6,078 bases of DNA from Alistipes sp. (GTDB lineage: Bacteria > Bacteroidota > Bacteroidia > Bacteroidales > Rikenellaceae): assembly GCA_031285485.1 (NCBI GenBank), contig JAITWC010000181.1, positions 1 to 6,078 of the forward strand, read 5' to 3'. Under the pieces are notes generated by a model that ran no database searches, was not told the DNA's origin, and was given only the letters and a program-made list of their open reading frames with translations. Position numbers and translations under genes: made by a program. Of the stretch, positions 1-6,040 are shown piece after piece (the first letter of the stretch is position 1; each line of letters starts with the position of its first letter).

Positions 1-975
1 GATGGAGGAGGCACACAGATGGCCATCACGCTCGATGACGACGGTCGCGTCGGTACGACAGGAGATTCCCGCGACGTGTCGCTCTCCGCGGTGGAGATGA
101 CCGCCTCGCCCATTCTGCACCACGATGTGCTGACCTCCGCAGGGGGCAAAAAGGTCGCCTATATCTTCTACAATCAGTTCGAACACGGCGACAACATAGG
201 TACCGACCGGAACCCGAAATACGAGTTTGCCGAAGAGATGCGTGAAGTTTTCAAAGAGTTCAAAACCCGGGGTGCAACCGAACTCGTCCTCGACCTGAGA
301 TACAACCCCGGAGGATATGTAGACCAATGTCGCTTGCTCACGAGCCTCGCCGCCGAGGTCGACAGGAGCCAGGTGTTCCTGAAAATGCAGCGCAACGATA
401 ATATAAACACGGTTTACCCCCGCGTGCAGAACCCCGAAGTACTGCATTTTCTCGATGGCTCCTCGGTGCCCGACCGCCTGAACCTTCGGAAGATATATGT
501 TCTCACGACCGACGATACCGCCTCGGCTTCCGAAATGGTGATAAGTTCGCTCCGCGGGGTCGGCATCGAGGTCGTCCAGATTGGCACCGCCACCAACGGC
601 AAGAATGTGGGGATGGACCTGCTTGAGACCACCATTGACGGCTGGGACTACGAATTGTGGCCCATCACGTTCAAGACGCTCAACGCAGAAGATTTCAGCG
701 ATTACGCGGGGGGATTCGAACCTCAGTACTTCATCAAGGAGCTGCTCAATGTGCTCGCACGCAGAGATGAACTTTACGCTCTGGGTGATCCCCGGGAGCG
801 GTTGCTTAAGGCAGCGTTGACGCTGATCGACGGTGGGACGGTCATCTCTGACTCCGATACCCGCGCCCCGGTGACACGCGCTGACGGCTCGTCGATGCAA
901 CTTCTTCCCCGGCCGGTAGACCCTCGCCGCGGCGGAGCAAAATACATTCCCATTCAAGCCCAAGTCCCAGAGTAA
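1..975 (+). CDS. S41-family C-terminal-processing-type serine peptidase (5' end outside window)
   Basis: The reading frame is open from base 1, so the ATG at 19 is probably internal and the gene is cut by the window edge; 324 codons remain. S41 peptidases use a Ser-Lys dyad, and in Bacteroidota they are often envelope-associated, commonly lipoproteins. The S41 core is visible. VLDLRYNPGG lies at nt 286-315, the conserved strand and Gly-Gly segment of the fold. TASASE follows, with the expected catalytic Ser codon at 523-525. TNGK has the candidate catalytic Lys at 601-603, 26 residues later, close to the 25-residue spacing known in CtpA/Tsp. The signal peptide or lipobox and any PDZ domain would lie upstream and cannot be seen. 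The tail after about nt 720 (helical, then RRGGAKYIP) is less conserved. The TAA stop overlaps the nrnA ATG, implying co-transcription and probable translational coupling. Its substrate cannot be deduced. Family assignment is firm; specific function is unknown. Confidence 0.9.
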   Translation, partial: DGGGTQMAITLDDDGRVGTTGDSRDVSLSAVEMTASPILHHDVLTSAGGKKVAYIFYNQFEHGDNIGTDRNPKYEFAEEMREVFKEFKTRGATELVLDLRYNPGGYVDQCRLLTSLAAEVDRSQVFLKMQRNDNINTVYPRVQNPEVLHFLDGSSVPDRLNLRKIYVLTTDDTASASEMVISSLRGVGIEVVQIGTATNGKNVGMDLLETTIDGWDYELWPITFKTLNAEDFSDYAGGFEPQYFIKELLNVLARRDELYALGDPRERLLKAALTLIDGGTVISDSDTRAPVTRADGSSMQLLPRPVDPRRGGAKYIPIQAQVPE

Positions 976-1991
976 TGACCATATCGTCCTACAAAGTAAA
1001 CCGGCTGCGGGATATGCTCGCCGGCGGGCCAAAAAATGTGCTGATAGTGTCGCACTACAACCCGGACGGCGATGCGCTGGGGTCGTCCATCGCGTGGGCC
1101 CGGATGCTCGACGGATTGGGCCACCACGCGATGTGCGTTGTGCCCAACAACTTTCCCCACTTCCTCGACTGGATGCCCGACTCGTCGCGCATTAGGGTCT
1201 ACACCAAATGCTCCGACGAGGTTAGGGAGGCCGCGCTGAAGGCCGACATAATCTGTTGCCTCGACTTCAACAACCCCTCGCGTCTCGAAGGTCTCACGGC
1301 GGCAATAGAGGCCAATATCCACGCCAGGCGTCTGCTCATCGACCACCACCTCGCCCCGTCCGACAAATATTTCGACCTGGCGTTCTCCTACACCGACGCC
1401 TCGTCCACGTCTTACATAGTCTACAAGCTGATCTCACGTTTCGCCGGCGCCCACACCATCGATCGCGACATGGGCACGGTGCTGTACGTGGGCATGATGA
1501 CCGACACGGGCAACTTTTCGTTCAGTTTCCTCACGCCCGACCTGTTCCGCGTGGTTGCGGCACTGGTCGAAAAGGGAATCGACATTCCGTGGATCAACTA
1601 CAAGGTGTACAACTCCTACACCGAGGAGCGTGTCCGATTGTTGGGTTACTCGCTGGGGCCGAAGATGGATATTTTCGAGAAGGGGCGCGCGGCGTGCATA
1701 TCGCTCACCGAGAAGGAGCTGCGACGGTTCCGTTTCAAGCAGGGCGACAGTGAGGGGTTCGTCAACTATCCGCTGTCGATCGAGACGGTGGAGATGTCGG
1801 CGCTGCTGTTGGAGAACCACAAGTTTATCCGCGTGTCGTTGCGCTCTCGTGGCGATGTCGATGTGAATGCTTTCGCCCGCCGCTACTTCGACGGCGGAGG
1901 CCACCGCAACGCCGCGGGCGGAAAATCGACCGACTCGATGGAGGAGACGGTCGTCAGATACAAACGCGCCGTCACCGAATTCTTTCGGTAA
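975..1991 (+). CDS. nrnA: DHH/DHHA1 phosphoesterase, NrnA-type oligoribonuclease / pAp phosphatase
   Basis: This 338-residue protein has the usual length of the NrnA family, Mn-dependent cytoplasmic enzymes that degrade short RNA oligonucleotides (nanoRNA) and often remove the 3' phosphate from pAp. Domain order is DHH (about residues 20-185) then DHHA1 (about 225-335). Metal and catalytic motifs are complete: HYNPDGDALGS at 27-37, LDFNNPSRL at 96-104, the name-giving DHH at 123-125, DTGNF at 177-181, and the substrate-binding GGGHRNAAG at 307-315. The start is the ATG within TAATG, overlapping the stop of the S41 gene by one base; no Shine-Dalgarno is evident, so re-initiation by ribosomes finishing the peptidase is likely. 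The following gene lies 107 bases away behind its own promoter, so nrnA probably ends the upstream unit. Some DHH/DHHA1 relatives cleave cyclic dinucleotides, but no extra membrane, PAS or GGDEF region is present here. The exact substrate remains inferred. Confidence 0.93.
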   Translation: MTISSYKVNRLRDMLAGGPKNVLIVSHYNPDGDALGSSIAWARMLDGLGHHAMCVVPNNFPHFLDWMPDSSRIRVYTKCSDEVREAALKADIICCLDFNNPSRLEGLTAAIEANIHARRLLIDHHLAPSDKYFDLAFSYTDASSTSYIVYKLISRFAGAHTIDRDMGTVLYVGMMTDTGNFSFSFLTPDLFRVVAALVEKGIDIPWINYKVYNSYTEERVRLLGYSLGPKMDIFEKGRAACISLTEKELRRFRFKQGDSEGFVNYPLSIETVEMSALLLENHKFIRVSLRSRGDVDVNAFARRYFDGGGHRNAAGGKSTDSMEETVVRYKRAVTEFFR

Positions 1992-2061
1992 GAGGAAATA
2001 AAACCGCCGACCGCCAAAAACACCCGCGAAACAGGCAAACGGGGGCGCGGAAAATGCAGGA

Positions 2062-2094
2062 TTGCTTGAAAACAAAATATGTTTCGTATCTTTG
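2062..2094 (+). promoter_or_regulatory. Bacteroidota-type promoter for pdxA-thrS
   Basis: TATCTTTG at 2087-2094 matches the Bacteroidota -7 consensus TAnnTTTG perfectly. Upstream, the TTG at 2062-2064 and CTTG at 2065-2068 are candidate -33 elements, with spacers of 22 and 18 bases; neither is a full TTTG. Transcription from this box would begin a few bases after 2094, essentially at the pdxA ATG (2099), leaving little or no 5' leader. The rest of the 1992-2098 spacer holds no gene. It contains a loose GC-rich inverted repeat (CCGCG at 2024-2028, CGCGG at 2046-2050, 17-base loop) without a T-tract, so I do not call a terminator for nrnA. Confidence 0.75.
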
Positions 2095-2098
2095 CCGC

Positions 2099-3187
2099 AT
2101 GGCAAACAAGATAAGAGTCGGTATAACGCAGGGTGACAGCGCGGGCGTGGGTTGGGAAGTGATTTTCGGCGCGCTGGCCGATACGCGGATGAACGACCTG
2201 GCCACGTTCGTGGTTTACGGGTCGCGCGCTGCCGCGAATGTATATAACAAAGCGTCGGAGAATAGTGCTGCGGCGGTACAGATCCATACTGTGAAGTCGG
2301 CAGGCAAGGTCGCGGGCAGGGGGATCAATCTGGTTAACACCGACGATGGGACTCCCGAGGCTTTCGAGCCCGGGGTACCGACGGCTGCAACCGGTACCAC
2401 GGCCGTGAAGGCGCTGAAGCTCGCGGCGGCAGATCTGAAAAGCGATGCCATAGACGTGCTCGTGACAGCACCCATCAGCAAGGAAAACTCGCAGGGAGCA
2501 GAATTCAAACACGCCGGACACACCGAGTTCCTCGCCGCCGAGTTCGAAGGGCAGCCCGTGATGATGATGTGCGGCGAGAGGCTGAGGGTGGCACTGGTGA
2601 CCGCCCACATGGCACTGGCAGATGTTCCGGGCGCCATCTCGAAAGAAAAAATCGTGGACAAACTGCGCACACTGCGCAAGACCCTCGTGCAGGACTTTGC
2701 AGTCATCGCTCCGCGCATAGCAGTGCTGGCGCTCAATCCCCACGCGGGCGAGAATGGCATGATGGGCACCGACGAGGCCGAGGTAGTAGCCCCCGCCGTG
2801 CGCGAGGCGTGGGCCGAGGGGATACTCGCTTTCGGGCCGTTCGCCGCCGACGGATTGTTCCTAAGCGGCGAATACCCGAAGTACGACGTCATCCTTGCAA
2901 TGTATCACGATCAGGGCCTCGCTCCTTTCAAGGCGCTTGCGCCCGACGGGGTGAACTACACCGCCGGACTTTCGGTGGTTCGCACCAGCCCCGACCACGG
3001 CACGGCGTTCGACATCGCGGGAAAGGGTACCGCACGGCCCGACTCCATGCGCAACGCGATCTACGCCGCCATAGATATTCACCGCGCAAGAACAGCGCAC
3101 ACCGAGGCATCGCGCAACCCGCTCAAACATTACGAGCGCGAAAGAGGCGACGAGAGAACAATAGACCTGTCGGAAACGGAGTTATAA
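2099..3187 (+). CDS. pdxA: 4-hydroxythreonine-4-phosphate dehydrogenase (PdxA)
   Basis: PdxA oxidises 4-phosphohydroxy-L-threonine with NAD, giving after decarboxylation the amino-ketone that PdxJ condenses with deoxyxylulose phosphate in DXP-dependent vitamin B6 synthesis. The 362-residue protein has the family motifs: GITQGD at 8-13 near the N-terminus, GHTEFLA with metal-ligand His141, TAHMALADV with His170, LNPHAGENG, and MYHDQGLAPFK with His270. These three histidines correspond to E. coli His166, His211 and His266. RTSPDHGTAFDIAGKG near the C-terminus is also typical. An in-frame ATG at 2054 would add 15 residues (MQDCLKTKYVSYLCR). I prefer 2099 because family similarity begins there and because the TATCTTTG box lies between the two ATGs, so a transcript from it could not include the first. 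No Shine-Dalgarno is seen, which fits a leaderless message. thrS follows after 5 bases. No pdxJ is in the window. Confidence 0.94.
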   Translation: MANKIRVGITQGDSAGVGWEVIFGALADTRMNDLATFVVYGSRAAANVYNKASENSAAAVQIHTVKSAGKVAGRGINLVNTDDGTPEAFEPGVPTAATGTTAVKALKLAAADLKSDAIDVLVTAPISKENSQGAEFKHAGHTEFLAAEFEGQPVMMMCGERLRVALVTAHMALADVPGAISKEKIVDKLRTLRKTLVQDFAVIAPRIAVLALNPHAGENGMMGTDEAEVVAPAVREAWAEGILAFGPFAADGLFLSGEYPKYDVILAMYHDQGLAPFKALAPDGVNYTAGLSVVRTSPDHGTAFDIAGKGTARPDSMRNAIYAAIDIHRARTAHTEASRNPLKHYERERGDERTIDLSETEL

Positions 3188-3192
3188 ACCAC

Positions 3193-5154
3193 ATGAACAA
3201 GATAACGATATCGTTCCCGGACGGAAATGTGCGGGAATACGCAGCGGGGGTGACCGCGATGGGCGTCGCCGAGAGCATTTCACCGCGTTTGGCAAGCGAA
3301 GTGCTTGCCGCCAAAGTGAACGACAGGGTTCAAGACCTTCAGATGGCGATCACCGGGGACAGCCGCGTGAAACTGCTGAAATGGGACGACGACGAGGCCA
3401 AACAGGTGTTCTGGCACACATCGTCGCACCTGCTGGCCGAGGCCCTTGAGTCGCTCTATCCGGGCATAAAGTTCGGCATCGGCCCGAGCATCGAGACGGG
3501 ATTCTACTACGACGTCGACTCGCCCACCCCCATCACCGAAGCCGACCTGCCCGGGATCGAGGCTAAGATGGCGGAACTCGCCCGCGTGAAATCGTCCCTC
3601 GTGCGGCACGAGGTGTCGAAGGCCGAGGCTCTCAAGGCCTTCACTGAGAAGGGCGACGAGTACAAGACCGAGTTGATAGGCGATCTCGCCGACGGCACGA
3701 TAACCTTCTACACCAACGGTTGTTTCACCGACCTGTGCCGCGGGCCGCACCTCCCCGACACGAGCCACATCAAGGCACTGAAGCTGACTTCGGTGGCCGG
3801 AGCTTACTGGCGCGGCGACGAGAAACGCAAGATGCTGACGAGGATCTACGGCGTGTCGTTCCCCAAGAAGAGCATGCTCGACGAGTACCTCGCCATGATG
3901 GAGGAGGCGAAGAAACGCGACCACCGGAAACTCGGCCGCGAGTTGGAGCTGTTCGCGTTCTCGCAGAGGGTGGGTCAGGGTTTACCGATGTGGCTGCCCA
4001 AGGGCGCCGCTCTTCGCAACCGGCTCGAAAACTTCCTGCGCGAGATACAGAAGCAGTATGGCTACGAACAGGTTATTACTCCGCACATAGGGTTGAAAGA
4101 GCTGTGGGTGACGAGCGGCCACTATGCAAAATACGGCAAGGACTCGTTCCAGCCGATATCGACACCTCAGGAGGGCGAAGAGTTCTTGTTGAAACCGATG
4201 AACTGCCCGCACCACTGCGAGATTTATCGTCTGAAACCGCGGTCGTACAAAGACCTGCCGGTGCGCTTCGCCGAGTTCGGGCAGGTGTATCGCTACGAAC
4301 AGAGCGGCGAATTGCACGGGTTGACGCGCGTTCGCGGGTTCACGCAAGACGACGCCCACCTGTTCGTGAGGCCCGACCAGTTGCTGGACGAGTTCGAGAA
4401 GGTGATCGACATTGTGCTGTACATCTTCAAGACGCTGAAGTTCGACAACTTTACCGCCCAGATATCGTTGCGCGACCAGGTGAACCGCGAAAAATACATA
4501 GGCAGCGATGAAAATTGGGAGAAGGCCGAGAACGCCATCGTGACTGCGGTGAAGAACAAAGGACTGCAAGCTACCGTGGAGTACGGCGAGGCTGCTTTCT
4601 ACGGCCCGAAACTCGACTTCATGGTGAAAGACGCCATAGGCCGCAAGTGGCAGTTGGGCACGATCCAGGTAGACTACAACCTGCCGGAGCGTTTCGACCT
4701 GACCTACACCGGGGCTGACGACAAGCCCCACCGCCCAATCATGATCCACCGTGCACCGTTCGGTTCGATGGAGCGTTTTGTGGCAGTATTGTTGGAACAC
4801 ACCGCCGGGAAATTTCCTCTGTGGCTGACGCCAGATCAAGCCGTAGTGCTGCCGATAAGCGAAAAATTCAACGACTACGCCGAAAGTGTTTCGAAATTGC
4901 TAAATAATTCCGATATTCGCACCATCACCGACACCCGCAACGAAAAGATCGGACGGAAGATAAGGGACAACGAACTAAAACGAATACCGTTTATGCTTGT
5001 CGTGGGAGAGAAGGAGGAGGCCGAAAGTGTCATCTCGCTGAGAATCCAGGGAGAGGGCGACCAGGGGCAGATGACACCGGCAGAGTTCGCGAAGTTCGTG
5101 GCCGACCGGGTTGCCAAAGAAATCGAGCCGATTAACAATCAAACCCCTTCATAA
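3193..5154 (+). CDS. thrS: Threonyl-tRNA synthetase
   Basis: ThrRS is the class II aminoacyl-tRNA synthetase that charges tRNA-Thr in the cytoplasm. At 653 residues it is full length. An N-terminal TGS domain (about 1-63) begins MNKITISFPDG. The editing (SAD) domain follows with HxxxH at His75 and His79 and CRGPH at 182-186, so the site that clears Ser-tRNA-Thr looks intact. The catalytic core (about 245-535) has the Zn ligands Cys338 (MNCPHH), His389 (QDDAH) and His519 (IHRAPFGSMERF), equivalent to E. coli Cys334, His385 and His511. Motif 2 is around RYEQSGELHG and motif 3 is GSMERF. The anticodon-binding domain occupies about 545-645. The start at 3193 is chosen because the TGS domain begins there; the frame is open further upstream but only as a shadow of pdxA. 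The 5-base gap to pdxA implies a shared transcript and leaves no room for an E. coli-like tRNA-mimic operator. infC-rpmI-rplT, frequent downstream neighbours of thrS, are absent. Confidence 0.98.
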   Translation: MNKITISFPDGNVREYAAGVTAMGVAESISPRLASEVLAAKVNDRVQDLQMAITGDSRVKLLKWDDDEAKQVFWHTSSHLLAEALESLYPGIKFGIGPSIETGFYYDVDSPTPITEADLPGIEAKMAELARVKSSLVRHEVSKAEALKAFTEKGDEYKTELIGDLADGTITFYTNGCFTDLCRGPHLPDTSHIKALKLTSVAGAYWRGDEKRKMLTRIYGVSFPKKSMLDEYLAMMEEAKKRDHRKLGRELELFAFSQRVGQGLPMWLPKGAALRNRLENFLREIQKQYGYEQVITPHIGLKELWVTSGHYAKYGKDSFQPISTPQEGEEFLLKPMNCPHHCEIYRLKPRSYKDLPVRFAEFGQVYRYEQSGELHGLTRVRGFTQDDAHLFVRPDQLLDEFEKVIDIVLYIFKTLKFDNFTAQISLRDQVNREKYIGSDENWEKAENAIVTAVKNKGLQATVEYGEAAFYGPKLDFMVKDAIGRKWQLGTIQVDYNLPERFDLTYTGADDKPHRPIMIHRAPFGSMERFVAVLLEHTAGKFPLWLTPDQAVVLPISEKFNDYAESVSKLLNNSDIRTITDTRNEKIGRKIRDNELKRIPFMLVVGEKEEAESVISLRIQGEGDQGQMTPAEFAKFVADRVAKEIEPINNQTPS

Positions 5155-5169
5155 GGCGTATGTCACGCC
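5155..5169 (+). other. Short hairpin immediately after the thrS stop
   Basis: A perfect 5-bp inverted repeat, GGCGT / ACGCC, with a 5-base loop (5160-5164) begins at the base after the thrS TAA. No T-tract follows, so it is not a standard intrinsic terminator. It could be a weak 3'-end structure for the pdxA-thrS mRNA or part of the left end of the IS110 remnant. A repeat this short may be chance. Confidence 0.35.
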
Positions 5170-5184
5170 AACGAACATTGAAGA

Positions 5185-5228
5185 TGTAGTAACTTGTCGT
5201 AGCGTATAACGCTTTAAGAGTTACTGCA
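5185..5228 (+). other. Nested stem-loop ending at the transposase start codon (possible IS110 left-end RNA remnant)
   Basis: Bases 5185-5195 pair with 5218-5228 as an 11-bp stem that includes two G-T wobbles (5187/5226 and 5195/5218). Inside it, AGCGT (5201-5205) pairs perfectly with ACGCT (5209-5213) around a 3-base loop. The two stems are separated by an internal loop of 5 bases (5196-5200) on one side and 4 (5214-5217) on the other. The last paired base is directly before the ATG at 5229. The pairing is seen directly. Its role is inferred: it could restrain translation of the transposase, or be a piece of the non-coding bridge-RNA region that IS110-group elements carry between their left end and the recombinase gene. 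Only 74 bases separate thrS from the ATG, so a full-length bridge RNA is unlikely here. Confidence 0.5.
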
Positions 5229-5917
5229 ATGAGAGAAGCGACTTATTTTGAGCAGGTCGTGTCCCAGTGCTGCGGACTTGACGAACACAAGGAGACTGTC
5301 GTAGCGACGGTATCTGGAACAGGAATCAAGTCCGAGACCCGAACGATTTCGACCTTCACACGTTCTTTGACAGAGTTGAGAGAATGGATTTTATCGCTCG
5401 GAGTGCCCCCTGTTGCCATGGAGAGCACCGGCGTGTTCCGGAAGCCTGTGTTCAACATTCTTGAGGGCCACGGTCTTACCATTTTGGTTGTCAACGCCCG
5501 TCACATCAAGTATGTTCCGTGTCACAAGACGGACAAGAAGGGCAGCGCATGGATAGCCAAATTGCTTTTGGCGGGATTGCTCAAGGGCAGTTTCGTTCCC
5601 CCTGTCGAGATTCGTGATCTGCGCGACATGGTTCGTTACCGGCGCAAGTTGGAGGGTGTCGTTACCGCCGAGAAGAACCGTTCGATGCGGATACTGGAGG
5701 ATGCGAACATAAAGTTGTCCAGAGCGTCTTGTCCAAAGTGAACGGAGTGAGTGGTGAACGTATCGCCGAGGCGATTCTGGCGGGTGAGACAGACGCTGAT
5801 CGACTGGCATCGTTGTGTCATTGGCGGGTCAGAGCCGAAAAGGAAGAGATCATGCTGGCTTTGGTGGGTAAACTGACCGACCACCACAAATTCATGCTGA
5901 GGATTTTATCTGCTTAG
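5229..5917 (+). pseudogene. IS110-family transposase (DEDD recombinase), inactivated
   Basis: IS110 transposases are RuvC-like DEDD recombinases with a C-terminal domain bearing an essential serine. The N-terminal domain is clear: GLDEHK (Asp18), AMESTG (Glu65), KTDKK (Asp102), then LEDANIKLS and, in another frame, GVSG and TDHHKF. Three defects are visible. The fourth acidic residue, normally KTDxxD, is Gly105 (codon GGC 5541-5543). The first frame ends at TGA 5739-5741, but family similarity continues in the frame ending at TAG 5915-5917; removing one AG from the AGAG at 5721-5724 restores the expected junction KLS-SVLSKVNGVSG. The repaired product would be only 228 residues, and the C-terminal domain (family usually about 330-420 in total) is not found in the remaining sequence in any frame. 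The ATG at 5229 fits the family N-terminus; no Shine-Dalgarno is seen. The element appears dead unless helped in trans. Confidence 0.88.
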
Positions 5918-5970
5918 CTGCACATAATGCCGCCAATCCGATACAATCCATTCTCCCTACTAAGAAGAGA

Positions 5971-5988
5971 GTGCATATTGTTATGCGC
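5971..5988 (+). repeat. Inverted repeat / small hairpin
   Basis: GTGCATA (5971-5977) pairs with TATGCGC (5982-5988) around a 4-base loop TTGT: 7 bp with one G-T wobble. There is no T-tract after it, so it is not an intrinsic terminator. It may be a structured part of an IS right end or chance. Confidence 0.4.
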
Positions 5989-6026
5989 CCACTATGAACG
6001 GATACGCATTAAACATCAACTAAACA

Positions 6027-6040
6027 CGGGTGCATTCCCG
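6027..6040 (+). repeat. Small GC hairpin
   Basis: CGGG (6027-6030) pairs with CCCG (6037-6040) around a 6-base loop, TGCATT. The downstream bases ATAAAGGG do not form a T-tract. It is short, so little weight should be put on it; it is listed because it is the second of two hairpins close together in a gene-free stretch. Confidence 0.25.

Larger units (their letters stand above)
5155..5930 (+). mobile_element. IS110-family insertion sequence remnant (boundaries approximate)
   Basis: The element is recognised only from its transposase pseudogene. IS110 elements generally lack terminal inverted repeats and do not create obvious target duplications, so exact ends cannot be read. The left end must lie after the intact thrS stop, which limits the leader to 74 bases. 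The right limit given is where transposase-like sequence fades, a few codons after the TAG at 5915-5917; the true right end could have been deleted or could lie further right. Confidence 0.55.

Noticed and set aside
2024..2050. Possible terminator between nrnA and pdxA (CCGCG ... CGCGG)
   Set aside because: The stem is only 5 bp with a 17-base loop, and no T-tract follows.
1883..2743. Long antisense open frame (286 codons) across the nrnA end, spacer and pdxA
   Set aside because: It lies opposite well-conserved coding sequence, shows no recognisable domain, and is expected from codon bias in GC-rich genes.
2569..3192. Upstream extension of the thrS frame to give an 861-residue protein
   Set aside because: The added part is an out-of-frame reading of pdxA, with Arg/Gly-rich sequence and no domain; the TGS domain starts at 3193.
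3720..4511. 263-codon + strand frame within thrS
   Set aside because: It is an out-of-frame reading of ThrRS rich in Arg and Pro, typical of a GC-rich shadow, and has no start context.
3982..4839. Antisense open frame of 285 codons opposite thrS
   Set aside because: It is a complementary-strand shadow of the conserved ThrRS catalytic core; the peptide is low-complexity in style and has no family motif.
5185..5228. Complete IS110 bridge RNA
   Set aside because: Only 74 bases are available between thrS and the transposase start, too few for a known full-length bridge RNA (about 177 nt in IS621); a remnant at most is supportable.
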